Source: Microplitis mediator
Lineage: Eukaryota; Arthropoda; Insecta; Hymenoptera; Braconidae
DNA length: 64,000 bases
Direction of reading: 5' to 3'
Assembly: GCF_029852145.1 (NCBI RefSeq)
Contig: NC_079977.1
Location: 16,315,948 to 16,379,947 of the forward strand
Shown piece by piece: positions 34,715 to 46,121 of this stretch (positions are counted from its first letter, which is position 1; each line of letters starts with the position of its first letter). The translations under genes were made by a program, and so were the position numbers. Below the pieces are notes generated by a model. It worked only from the letters and a program-made list of their open reading frames with translations, had not been told where the DNA came from and did not search any database.

Positions 34715-36772
34715 TTAAAATCCTGACTCAGCCTGTAGGTAAACTGCCCGGTGGCTAGGAGTTGGCTTGCTGACCTCTCGAGTACTAGGCGCAACACTCT
34801 CAATTTCTTCAGAGACCGCGGCTTGGATCGACTGACGAATTTCGCGCACCGAGGAAACGTTTTCGGCAATAGGCGCGACACTATCGATCTCTTCCGGTAC
34901 CATGGAGATCATTGTCTGGGTGGACCGTCGAATTTCACGCACCGAGGAAACATTTTCAGCGAGTGTTTTTTCCTGGGAAAACCTGACACTATGTCTAAAA
35001 GCTTGTCTCACGCGTGATTTTAATTTACGGCCCGCGGCTATTATAATTGCGATAACGGTAACTGATGCAAAGCTTACGTTAACATACAGCAGGTTCTGAG
35101 ATGTTTTATCTTTTTGATTTTCCGAATCTATTTCCTTGATTCTGATTTGAATTGAGTTAATGCTGTCCCCTGTTAGAGATTTAGGAAGCACGAAAGGACT
35201 TGTCCGAAAATTGGATATATTTTTATCACTTATTAATTGTTTAAATCTTAAATATTCGGCAGTAGCATTTAGATCTTTTTCCGGGTTTACTCCGACCGCT
35301 TTGTAGCCGTATTCGCCTAAACTTAATAGTGTGATTTGATGGTTTTCGGCTCTACAATTGGGAGGAAACTTTAACAACCCGCTACCCTCTAATTTTATGG
35401 TAGTCGCTAATTCGCCCTCGCAGCTAATTTTTAGATTTTCCGGACGAAATGAAGAGAATAGCCATACATTTTCCGTAGTTAGCGCGATCCATTGAGTAGA
35501 ATTCTGATGGAATAATATTATATTACAATCGATCATATCATTAGGAACTTTGGTTTTAAATAGATCTATTCCGCATTCATTAGATTCGGAAATTGATTCT
35601 AACGGTATGTCCGGGAAGCATGCCAACTCTTCGCCTGCGGGTAGGCACCTATCTATATATTTCTGTGAGGCTGGGTAGAAGTTATTAAATCCGGATTAAA
35701 TTATGATATATTCGGAAGTTGGTTCTACCGATAAACTTACAAGTGTTTCTCCCAAATAATGAGGCACTCGATACGGTGTTAGTTTGTAGCTTTGCCACAC
35801 ATACTTATCCATTAAAGGAATTTCAATGGTGACTATGATTAGTTGGTCTGATTTTGCAGCCGAAATTCGTGCTATTTTGGTTAATGTCTGGAGATCAGTG
35901 TGATCTAATGGCTGTGGAGGATTTAAATTTGGGAATTTGCGTTCTATGGCTCTCATAACTTCTTTCAGCTGTTCCGGAGAAACCAATTCGGAGTTCAGGA
36001 TTCCCCGTTTAGCTTCCTCTATAGCAGTTATGGCCGCTCTTATTAAATTATTACGATGTAAGATATGTCTATAGACTCTAGTAGCATACATATTATATTC
36101 TAATTCCTGATCTACTATGTTAATGTGCTCATTCTGAGTTTGAGCAATTTGTTCAATACTTTTAGCGAGTGTGTTAATCTTCTTGACATTATCTTTGAGT
36201 TGTGTGCCAAGAGAGTTGATTTCTGTTCGTAAGATGTGTGTGGAGTTATTGATTAAGTGAACGATTTGAGCTTCATCGCGATAAAGATTACTAATTTCTT
36301 GTCTATAGTTTTCGTTGCTCTCGTGATCTAACATTCCAAATACCTTTCTAGCTACCGTTCCTACCAATCCCCACCATATGTTTCTAGCATTTCTGTGTTC
36401 CCCTAAAGGAGTTCGCTCTATGATCTCCTTTAGGTGAGCGATCAAGTAAACGCTTTCGCTTCTTATGTATTCGATTGATGGTTTTTGGAGGACTCAGGAG
36501 CATAAGGCTCCGGTAAAATAATTTTTTTCGAAGCAATCCAGAAACACGGATTTATACTCGATTTGTTCTTCCGAGGTATCCGTTAGGAGACCTCCTACAT
36601 CAATAGTCACTAACATATTCCATTTTTCCCGTATAAGGTGGATATTGTTGAACCTCTCAAAATAAATTCCGGATTTTTGTTCGAAATACTGGATCTCATA
36701 AGTTTTATTTGAGTTTATAAATTTCCATAACCCAAAGAGTATTACCAAAGATAGGATTCGTATGGCTAGCAT
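34715..36772 (-). pseudogene. env: Errantivirus/baculovirus F-like envelope gene with two in-frame stops
   Basis: A single frame of about 686 codons is interrupted by TGA at 36494-36496 and TAA at 35696-35698. The ATG lies directly after an acceptor (CTTCTGTTGCAG), as in insect errantiviruses, whose env is made from a spliced mRNA. The N-terminus is a hydrophobic signal sequence followed by the YEIQYFEQKSGIYFE strand typical of F-like envelope proteins. After the first stop come a basic RNAR site, a Gly-rich fusion-peptide-like segment (WWGLVGTVARKVFG) and a long helical region. A single membrane anchor (about 20 residues, SFASVTVIAIII) precedes a cytoplasmic tail. The tail contains a duplicated block of about 27 residues (AENVSSVREIR twice). 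With both stops it cannot make a full protein unless read through. Confidence 0.8.
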
Positions 36773-36796
36773 CTGCAACAGAAGATTTTCTTTTAT

Positions 36797-37060
36797 GAAG
36801 CCCGAGATTTTAAAGTTTTCTTAGCTATCTCATGAATTGAGAAAGCTAGTTTTATTTTTGACGGGTGTTTTGAGAACCTATGTCCCTCATCTGTTTCTAA
36901 GATTACGATACCATTCTCTAGGATCTTTACTATTTCGTAGGGCCCGCGATAATAACTATCGAGTTTTCCCTTTCGCGGTTCTTTTATTACATATGCAAAT
37001 TTAGACTGAGTCTATTCTCACGTACCTTCATATGGTAATAAGCAAACTTGCCGAACTACC
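36797..37060 (-). pseudogene. Integrase C-terminal remnant (pol)
   Basis: The frame includes KLDSYYRGPYEIVKILENG, matching the C-terminal GPY/F module of Ty3/gypsy integrases, followed by a basic tail and TAA at 36797. Upstream the same frame continues through two stop codons to about 37060 and then fades. Its end lies 25 bases before the env ATG on the same strand, the standard pol-env order. The rest of pol, gag and the 5' LTR are absent, so the element is 5'-truncated here. Confidence 0.75.
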
Positions 37061-37571
37061 TATTGAGGATTACAAAAAAAAGACTGATACAAGTCCTCTT
37101 TTAATTGGTGAATAATGATAGGCAGAAGCAATAACCGTACGGCAGTATAGATGTGAGGATTAGGAAACTCGATAACTCCAGATCCTCAGCCAATAGAGAA
37201 GAGAAGGGATAACAAAGAGCATCTATGTTTTTTCCTGTTTTAATTAGTTGTTTAAACAGACATTTACCGGAATCCACATTAAATACAAAACTCGTATTTC
37301 TGTTAAAACTTAAACAATAAGTGTTATGATGATTACAGTTTTACATCAAAAAAGATTGACCAATTACGTATCATGGATATCACTAAAAGTCTCTCTAATT
37401 TATAATTAACAGTAACGTGGATGTTTTCGGAACCAAGGAATTGAATTTAAAAATGCAGATAATTGTTTATTTAACGGAAATAAAAAATAAATCTTTATTG
37501 GTTCGATATAATTTTTTTTAAGCTAATTTCTTGCGTAATAATAGCTATCTTGAAATGGCGATTTGGTATGT
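37061..37571. other. Flank beyond the truncated retroelement
   Basis: AT-rich with no ORF or repeat recognised. It may be host sequence at the truncation junction. Confidence 0.4.
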
Positions 37572-37897
37572 TCATGACAGTCTTGAAGAATTGCCTAAAT
37601 ATTTATTCAAGTGTTGTGGTTGCTCATTATAATGTGATCTCATTTGTGCAACTCGAGTATTTAGTTCAATAATAAACAGCAATCTGAATAACATCTATAA
37701 AAGGAAAGAAAATATTAGATTGTTAAAAAAGTTTTTATTTAAATAGCAACAAGAAAAAATAGTAGATAATAACTTACTATCGCAGTAATAAAAATGATAA
37801 TTTTTGATATCTTTCCGCAACAATTTTTGCTTTGACGAAGTTCTTGGTTATGCAATGCTTCAATATCACGCAAATCTGTACTGATTATGTTCTTCAT
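37572..37897 (-). CDS. Small two-exon membrane protein (80 aa), unrecognised
   Basis: Exon 1 is 37897-37778 (40 codons, ATG) and exon 2 is 37694-37572 (40 codons plus TGA). The intron is GTAAGTTATT...CCTTTTATAG, in phase 0. The product starts MKNIISTDLRDIEALHNQEL, has KNCCGK before a hydrophobic stretch spanning the splice junction (SKIIIFITAI then MLFRLLFII, about residues 31-49), and ends hydrophilic. It resembles a single-pass membrane protein with a cytosolic N-terminus. I do not recognise the family. A satellite module with a GCGCATGCG palindrome begins about 200 bases upstream. It has no codons beyond the two exons and no homolog in the window. Confidence 0.55.
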
Positions 37898-38094
37898 GTT
37901 TTAATGTATAGATCCCCACGTTCTATTGTAAATAAGTAATAATAAAACACCCGATATTAACAAAACTATCACGTCGCAGTTCCAGCTATACTCAATTATT
38001 ACTAAATTGAGAGGTTTTATAGGTTAGAAGAGGGTATAACATTAAATAAGTACAAGAACTGTAACGTTCACACATTAAAAACATGCACATGAAA

Positions 38095-41000
38095 TTGACG
38101 TTCTCGCGCATGCGTATTTGCAAGGCTCTTTTCAATTTGACTACTCTTTATTAAACCAGTGAAATTTACTTTCCCGCTCCCTCCCACCACTACTACCTAA
38201 CAAACTGAGGACTTGAAAATTTGATGAACGCAAGTCCTCACTACAGCTTATACTCTGCTCGACTCTACAATGACTCGACCTTCAAATTGAGCATGCGTAT
38301 AGTCTGACGGATCTTATTAATTCAATGACGCTTGTTGTGTAGCCAACGGGTTACACTGCGCTCTCTATGACCACCTTATAGAAAAATGAAATAAAACGAT
38401 TATATTTATAGGCTGGAATTTCTGAATACCCTATATGTGTAAATACAAATAAATAACTAGATATAAAATAGAGATGTTGATATAGTAGTTATAAAATAAA
38501 ATATTTAAATAAGAATATAACTATTGTAATGGTCACTTAGAATATAAAATAAATGAATATTTTTTGGGAAAACCCATGAGGATCCTTTGCCAGACGTTTC
38601 ATTCCATATTTTGATGACTATAATTCTCTTGTTTGCAAAACTTTCCCAAAAATGTTCAAAAAACCAATTAAGGGATTATTTTGCTGGGACTAAGCTGCGG
38701 ACAATATGGCGAGACACCATGGCAGCAACAGTCCAGGGAAAATGAAGCTGCCGTGACGTCGAGGTCCGCACGGACTCACGGTCATTTTGAGAGGAGATGA
38801 AAAACGAGTGACGGTGGGACTCGACAGCAGCACACAAAAAAACACTCTCACTACTCATTTTTACTCCCCCCCCCCTCTTAAAAAAGGATCGCTGATGATG
38901 ACGTCATCCAACAGGTTTAAACTTGTTTTTTCCTTTGTTCTTTGTAACTGCGTAGTAGAATGTTCTAGATGATGTCGTCATCTAACAGGTTTGAACTTGT
39001 TTTTTCCTTTGTTCTTTTTTAACTGCGCATGCGCATTTGCCAGGCTCTTTTTAATTCGACCACTCCGTACCAAACTAGTGGAATTTACTTTCCCGCTCTC
39101 CCCCACCACTACTACCCAACAAACTGAGGACTTGAAAGACGGATAAACTCAAGTCCTCAATACAGCTCTTTTTAATTTGACTACTCTGTACCAAACTAGT
39201 TGAATTTACTTTTCCGCTCCCCCCCCCTACCATTACCACCCAACAAACTGAGGACTTAAAAGACCGATAAACTCAAGTCCTCAATCCAGCTCTTTTTAAT
39301 TCGACTACTCCGTACCGAACTAGTGGAATTTACTTTCCCGCTCTCCCCCACCACTACTACCCAACAAACTGAGGACTTGAAAGTCCGATAAACCCAAGTC
39401 CTCAATCCAGCTCAGACTCTGCTCGACTCTACCTATAAATTGAGCATGCGCAGACTCACGGATCTTATTAATTCAATGACGCTTTACTCAACCGGTGAAA
39501 TTTACTTTTTTCGCGCATGCGCATTTGCTAGGCTCTTTTTAATTCGACTACTCCGTACCGAACTAGTAGAATTTACTTTCCCGCTCTCCCCCACCACTAC
39601 TACCCAACAAACTGAGGACTTGAAAGTCCGATAAACTCAAGTCCTCAATACAGCTCGTTTTAATTTGACTACTCTGTACCAAACTAGTTGAATTTACTTT
39701 CCCGCTCCCCCCCCCCCCCACCATTACCACCCAACAAACTGAGGACTTGAAAGACCGATAAACTCAAGTCCTCAATACAGTTTTTTTTAATTTGACTACT
39801 CTCTACCAAACTAGTTGAATTTACTTTCCCGCTCTCCCCCACCACTACTACCCAACAAACTGAGGACTTGAAAGACGGATAAACTCAAGTCCTCAATCCA
39901 GCTCTTTTTAATTTGATCACTCTGTACCATACTAGTTGAATTTACTTTCCCGCCCCCCCCCCACACACACACACACACAATTACCACCCAACAAACTGAG
40001 GACTTGAAAGACCGATAAACTCAAGTCCTCACTACAGCTCAGACTCTGCTCGACTCTACCTATAAATTGAGCATGCGCAGACTCACGGATCTTATTAATT
40101 CAATGACGCTTTACTCAACCGGTGAAATTTACTTTTTTCGCGCATGCGCATTTGCTAAGCTCTTTTTAATTCGACTACTCCGTACCGAACTAGTGGAATT
40201 TACTTTCCCGCTCTCCCCCACCACTACTACCCCACAAACTGAGGACGTGAAAGACGGATAAACCCAAGTCCTCAATCCAGCTCTTTTTAATTTGATTACT
40301 CTGTACCATACTAGTTGAATTTACTTTCCCGCTTCCCCCCCCCCACAATTACCACCCAACAAACTGAGGACTTGAAGGACGGATAAACCCAAGTCCTCAA
40401 TCCAGCTCTTTTTAATTTGATCACTCTGTACCATACTAGTTGAATTTACTTTCCCGCCCCCCCCCCCCACACACACACACACAATTACCACCCAACAAAC
40501 TGAGGACTTGAAAGACGGATAAACTCAAGTCCTCACTACAGCTCAGACTCTGCTCGACTCTACAATGACTCTACCTATAAATTGAGCATGCGCAGACTCA
40601 CGGATCTTAATAATTCAATGACGCTTTACTCAACCGGTGAAATTTACTTTTTTCGCGCATGCGCATTTGCTAGGCTCTTTTTAATTTGATCACTCTGTAC
40701 CATACTAGTTGAATTTACTTTCCCGCCCCCCCCCCCACACACACACACACACACAATTACCACCCAACAAACTGAGGACTTGAAAGACCGATAAACTCAA
40801 GTCCTCACTACAGCTCAGACTCTGCTCGACTCTACCTATAAATTGAGCATGCGCAGACTCGGGGATCTTATTAATTCAATGACGCTTTACTCAACCGGTG
40901 AAATTTACTTTTTTCGCGCATGCGCATTTGCTAAGCTCTTTTTAATTCGACTACTCCGTACCGAACTAGTGGAATTTACTTTCCCGCTCTCCCCCACCAC

Positions 41001-41660
41001 TACTACCCCACAAACTGAGGACGTGAAAGACGGATAAACCCAAGTCCTCAATCCAGCTCTTTTTAATTTGATTACTCTGTACCATACTAGTTGAATTTAC
41101 TTTCCCGCTTCCCCCCCCCCCCCACAATTACCACCCAACAAACTGAGGACTTGAAAGACCGATAAACTCAAGTCCTCACTACAGCTCAGACTCTGCTCGA
41201 CTCTACCTATAAATTGAGCATGCGCAGACTCACGGATCTTATTAATTCAATGACGCTTTACTCAACCGGTGAAATTTACTTTTTTCGCGCATGCGCATTT
41301 GCTAGGCTCTTTTTAATTCGACTACTCCGTACCGAACTAGTGGAATTTACTTTTCCGCTCTCCCCTACCACTACTACCCAACAAACTGAGGACTTGAAAG
41401 ACGGATAAACCCAAGTCCTCAATCCAGCTCTTTTTAATTTGATCACTCTGTACCATACTAGTTGAATTTACTTTCCCCCCCCCCACACACACACACACAA
41501 TTACCACCCAATAAACTGAGGACTTGAAAGACGGATAAACTCAAGTTCTCGATACAGCTCTTTTTAATTTGATTACTCTGTACCAAACTAGTTGAATTTA
41601 CTTTCCCGCTACCCCCCCCCCCCCACCATTACCACCCAACAAACTGAGGACTTGAAAATT
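38095..41660. repeat. Satellite array with hairpin-bearing monomers
   Basis: Monomers of about 130-150 bp contain TTTAATTTGACTACTCTGTA, ACTAGTTGAATTTACTTTCC, a poly-C tract with CCACYAYTACC, and the inverted repeat TGAGGACTTG...CAAGTCCTCA around AAAGACSGATAAA. A longer variant inserts CTCTGCTCGACTCTACC, GAGCATGCGCAGACTCACGG and CGCGCATGCGCATTTGC. The longer variant recurs at about 39410, 40040, 40550, 40820 and 41190, giving a higher-order pattern. Some poly-C tracts run into (CA)n. The first copies (38095-39000) are diverged. Dispersed monomers occur at 46118, 53885 and 63655. Four identical-frame ORFs of 64 codons here are products of the repeat. Confidence 0.9.
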
Positions 41661-42291
41661 TGACAAAAAGTGAAAAAAAAAATCTGCGATCTAACAAGTA
41701 ACGTTTTTATGCTAGAGTTTAAAAGTTAAGAATCAAAAATCATTAATGAATAAGCGGCTTTTAAATTTTTATTTTCGATTATGTTCTCTAAAGTATATGT
41801 ATTGAGGCAGAAATTAATGTCAGTGATCAAAATCAAGATTTGAATGAGTTTTGACTTAGGTCAGAGCAATAGTATATTGAATATCCGAGAAAAACATTAA
41901 ATACTGGAATTTTTTCAATTTTTTGCTGACAATAGGTTTAAAACTTAGGAACAAGTTACATGACATTATCTGATGATCGAAAGAGACTATTTTGATTTAT
42001 CCGGAAAAAATAACCTAAAATGTTATTTTTTAACTCTTCAGCGCCGATATCTCTCGAACAAATTAACCAATAGAGATGGTTGAGGTGGCATTCGCCGCGG
42101 CTTATAATGTTCTAGAGCTGATTAGATTTTGAAGTCGATCGTTCAAGTCGTTTCTAAGAAATCACTAAAAATCTAAAAATCTAAAAAAATCAAATGATCT
42201 GAAATTTTTAGGAAAGTTGAGAGCCAACAACCTCTTTCGATTGCCACCTCAACCATCCAAATCAATTCATTAGTTGAAAAGATACAAAGAG

Positions 42292-42332
<41 letters not shown>

Positions 42333-42553
42333 CTGATGAAAACTCGACTTTCGAAAATCGGGGTGAAAACAATAACTTCCCAATTTTTCGAAAATCATCG
42401 ATTTCCTTAGCGGGAAGTTAAAAAATAAAGTATTATTCAAAGGACATACAATAACAATTTTTTTATTCTTGATAACTTTGTATTTGTTATTTTTCATACA
42501 TTTTGTTATGATTATTTCAATGAATTACAACTAAAGTACCGTTACAATTTGTC
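41661..42553. other. Non-coding, with an inverted repeat and a (CA)n run
   Basis: GATGGTTGAGGTGGCA at about 42075 and its complement TGCCACCTCAACCATC at about 42242 form a hairpin of about 180 bp. A (CA)n run covers 42295-42332. No gene is seen. Confidence 0.6.
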
Positions 42554-43051
42554 TTAGTACATACAAGCTTCGCGCATTTTATTCTCATATAAACTTTCCA
42601 TTCTTTTATGCAAAGCATCAATTCGATTTTTTAAATTGTCATAAAGTGGATTGTTTGATGCTGTCGCATCTTCGTTCATCAACTGTCTAAGTATATCTTC
42701 AGATATATCATAAGCCTCAGATAAATTCTCAAATTCATCGTTTTTAAATACATATTTGTATATAATTTGATGAACTGCAAAAGAATTCACAAATAGATCG
42801 TTAACTTGTAGTTTTGTATTAATGTCTGGAATAAATAAAAGTTGTCCGAATTTTCTTGTATCCTCTTTGAAAATCATAGAAGGTAAATTCTCTTTATCCT
42901 CTTCAAGAATAATAGACGTTGAATTTTTTTTATTGACACTCAATTCTTTGTCACAAATTGCCAATATGTCAGCATATTGAAACCACCGTATACTATTACA
43001 ATCAACTATAACATTAACAACTTTATTATCGTACTCTATTTGAAAATACAT
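42554..43051 (-). CDS. Hypothetical protein, 165 aa, coiled-coil C-terminus
   Basis: I start it at the only in-frame ATG (43051), giving MYFQIEYDNKVVNVIVDC. The first 35 residues (two strands, then IRWFQYADILAICD) faintly recall the N-terminal BRO/Bro-N type fold of large DNA viruses, but I cannot confirm this. The middle is acidic (ILEEDKENLPSMIF). The end (DNLKNRIDALHKRMESLYEN) is a predicted coiled coil. The coding strand, size and A/T-rich codons match the F-box-like genes at 51.9 and 61.7 kb, and a satellite-like segment (CACATGCGCAG, ACTGGTTACTAGT) lies 120-220 bases upstream. No introns are evident. Confidence 0.5.
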   Translation of the reverse strand: MYFQIEYDNKVVNVIVDCNSIRWFQYADILAICDKELSVNKKNSTSIILEEDKENLPSMIFKEDTRKFGQLLFIPDINTKLQVNDLFVNSFAVHQIIYKYVFKNDEFENLSEAYDISEDILRQLMNEDATASNNPLYDNLKNRIDALHKRMESLYENKMREACMY

Positions 43052-43928
43052 ATTAGCTATCTTAAATATATATTTATGAAAGCAACTAAAATATACTATC
43101 AATGAAACAGTGGTGTTAATATATATATATATGCTTTATTCCCCCCCTCCCCCCCCCCCTCCCCCGACATATTGCGAAAGTATATTCTACTTATTTCCAC
43201 CACAACTAGCTTTTTGGACCGGCACATGCGCAGTTGTATGACTCATTTGAATTCAACAACTGGTTACTAGTAAAATATGCTGTAGAGGGAAGATATACCT
43301 TTTTTTTTTTTTTTTTCATTCCAATGATCTAGACATCGACATGAGTAAAACTCTACTGCACATAGAGCTAATAAGAGAGCTCAAAAAAAAGGAATATTAT
43401 GAATAATGAATTATTTGTTCATCACTGACAATAATCTTCGTGATAATTTTGTCAAAAGTATAATTACAACAGCTGTAGTATTATTCGAAATTTCTCAAAC
43501 AAATTCTAACTGACGGATATTTTAGTAAATGAATTCCTTGATATCAGAGTTTAAATAATAGATCGACGTCTTAAAATTTTACCATCCATATTTCACATAC
43601 TCCAATAGTATACAGTGACGATATTAATCAGCTTTTTTACAAGCAAAGAGTATAGAGTAAAATATTGGGTGTTATATGGCTATAGTTTCTTGATGTATAA
43701 CTTTTTTTACATCGTTTTATTATGTTTTTATCCATGTAAAAAGAAAGTAATTGCATTTGTTAAATTAGTTCAACATTTTTAATTTTCTTTGACAGTTGTA
43801 TAAGAGTCTTCTAAATCTTGTTAATTTTTTTTTACATACATAAAATTATAATAATTAAGCATCGAATAGATAAGATTAATCAAAAAACATTCATGTAAGT
43901 TAATGATTTTATGTATTAACTATAGCTA
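43052..43928. other. Upstream region of the 165-aa ORF and spacer
   Basis: It contains a TA/poly-C stretch (43120-43170), a diverged satellite-like segment (43195-43275), and then unique AT-rich DNA in which I see nothing. Confidence 0.5.
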
Positions 43929-44149
43929 CCCGATGAAAAAAGACTATATATAATTATATATAGACTATATATAATTGGATAGAAAAAATGGCCCGATCCA
44001 ATTGTATACAATTCTATATAATTATATACAATTCTACATATTGCAATTATATAGAATTGTATACAATTTCTATACAGTTGTATACAATTGGATAGGGCCA
44101 TTTTTTGTATATAATTTTATACAATTTTATAAAATCTTATTTCATCGGG
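43929..44149. mobile_element. MITE, 221 bp, CCCGATGAAAAAAGA ends, TA-flanked
   Basis: CCCGATGAAAAAAGACTA and TCTTATTTCATCGGG are inverted, with TA on both sides. The interior is built of ATACAATT/AATTGTAT words, many self-complementary. Confidence 0.85.
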
Positions 44150-44167
44150 TAATAGTATATTTAATAA

Positions 44168-44350
44168 CTATTTTTTATAACGACCGTCACCTATTGTACC
44201 ATATTTATTGCCTTTTTCCGGTCCACTGTATCGTTTACCGTTTAAATATGTTGGGGTATATTTGTTTACATTTGTAGTACTTTTACAGTATTTACATTTT
44301 TCCCGTTCTACATAATTTTTGGAGCTATTGGTTGTTGGATTGTAAGACAT
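44168..44350 (-). CDS. Short ORF with a CKYC motif (60 aa), uncertain
   Basis: It starts at an ATG (MSYNPTTNSSKNY), is basic and polar, and has one CKYC pair without partner ligands, so it is not a complete zinc finger. It ends RYKK. It has no neighbours that suggest a role, and coding status is doubtful. Confidence 0.2.
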   Translation of the reverse strand: MSYNPTTNSSKNYVEREKCKYCKSTTNVNKYTPTYLNGKRYSGPEKGNKYGTIGDGRYKK

Positions 44351-44810
44351 TATGATGTATAGTTAATATTTATACGGTGATATAATAATAAAGAAATCAC
44401 TAATTTATATAGCAAAAACAAAATAATATGCTAAGAAGGTTTCATAAACAAAGTAAGTTCTATTAGATATAATGCAATTATCGGATTATGAATTCACATT
44501 AGAAACTATCAATTATAAGACATTGATATCTCGAGAGGTCGTGGACAACTGATAACCCGATGAAAAAAGATTTTGTCTAATCATATATGATCATGCACAA
44601 TTGTCTATATATGATCAGATCCAAAAATTGGCCAGGTCTGATCATACATAACTTGATCTGTTTATACATGATCATATATGATTATATATAATCATGCATG
44701 AACGAATATAGTCATTTTTAGAATCTCATTTAGAATATCTGTAAATTATTAATTAAGTAGTTTAATTAGGATTTATTGTCTTCATCAATATCAATGTCGG
44801 TTAAAATTAA

Positions 44811-44844
<34 letters not shown>
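44811..44844. repeat. Poly-A tract
   Basis: About 33 A. On the minus strand it is a T-run that ends the 5S-like sequence, as expected for a pol III terminator or a SINE tail. Confidence 0.9.
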
Positions 44845-44847
<3 letters not shown>

Positions 44848-44935
44848 TTAACCATCGACAATTATTTTACTACGAGGTCACCCATCCAATTAATGTCCAA
44901 CGCCAATGCTGCTTAACTTTGGTTATCGATGGTTT
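44845..44935 (-). pseudogene. 5S rRNA-derived fragment (5S pseudogene or SINE3-type head)
   Basis: On the minus strand GATAACCAAAGTTAAGCAGC and GGATGGGTGACC match the central internal-promoter part of animal 5S rRNA (A box, intermediate element, C box). The 5S 5' and 3' stems are missing or diverged. It lies inside the repeat-word transposon. Confidence 0.65.
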
Positions 44936-45140
44936 GTAGTCTGATCCTCTAGTCTGTTATACACTTACAATTAAGAAACGTTTATGGCATTACTTAACTC
45001 AAATAATCAAATTGATACTTTATACTTTTAAATTACTGCCGAAACCTTTGAACATTTTTTAAGTATTGGGGATTTAAGTTTGATTGATAGTTGACAGAAT
45101 AAAAATTTAATAACATTGATATTAAAAAATTGTCATATTA

Positions 45141-45144
<4 letters not shown>

Positions 45145-45225
<81 letters not shown>
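45145..45225. repeat. (TA)n microsatellite
   Basis: A TA run in the middle of the repeat-word transposon. Confidence 0.9.
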
Positions 45226-45227
<2 letters not shown>

Positions 45228-46055
45228 AATATTTATAGGTTTCATATCAATGAAATCTGATCAGATTTAATCATAGACATATATAACTACATATAGGTTT
45301 ATATCAGTCTCGTCTGATCAGATCTAATTATATATAGGCCTATATCTAATTATATATGGGTTTGTATCAATCATGTCTGATCAGATCTTATCATGTATAG
45401 ACTTATATATGATCATATATGGGGTTATAACAGCTAGGTATGATTATATCTAATTATATATAGACTTATAGATGATCAGATCTGATCATATATAGACTCA
45501 TATATGGTTATATATGGAGTTATAACAGCCAGGTATGATTATATCTAATTATATATAGACTCATATATGATCAGACCTGATCATATATAAACTTGTATAT
45601 GATTATATATGGGGTCATAACAGCCAGGTATGATCAGATCTAACTATATATAGACTTATATATAAATAGATCTGATCATATATAGACTTATGTATGATTA
45701 TATATGGGGTCATAACAGCCAGGTATGATCATATCTAATTATACATAGACTTAGATATAATCAGATCTGATCAGATCTAATTATATATAGACTTATACAT
45801 AATCAGATCTGATCATATATAGACTTATATATGGGCTTATAACAGCCAGGTATTATCAGATCTAATTATGTATGGGGTCATATATAATTATATATAATTA
45901 TATCTGACCCCATATATAATCATGCATGATTATATATAACTTCATATATGATTATATATAATCATATATGATTAGACAAAATCTTTTTTCATCGGGAAGT
46001 TTTTTGACATTGCACGAGGTATTTAAAAAATTTTAAAGAGACCGTATTTGATAAA

Positions 46056-46059
<4 letters not shown>

Positions 46060-46117
<58 letters not shown>
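46060..46117. repeat. (TA)n microsatellite
   Basis: A TA run adjoining a single satellite monomer. Confidence 0.9.

Positions 46118-46121
<4 letters not shown>

Larger units (their letters stand above)
44556..45996. mobile_element. Repeat-word transposon, 1.44 kb, same ends as the 221-bp MITE
   Basis: The ends CCCGATGAAAAAAGATTTTG and CAAAATCTTTTTTCATCGGG continue as inverted repeats through GTCTAATCATATATGAT. Most of the interior is tandem and inverted TGATCATATATAGACTTATA / AGATCTGATCA units (about 44570-44700 and 45240-45960). A 5S-rRNA-like insertion and a TA run sit in the middle. There is no transposase. Confidence 0.85.

Noticed and set aside
39440..41408. Four nearly identical 64-codon ORFs starting MSMRRL
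   Set aside because: Each is the long satellite monomer read in one frame. The starts fall in GAGCATGCGCAG and the sequences differ without codon-level constraint.
38095..41660. CRISPR-like array
   Set aside because: Regular repeats are present, but units are contiguous satellite monomers without unique spacers, in a eukaryotic genome.
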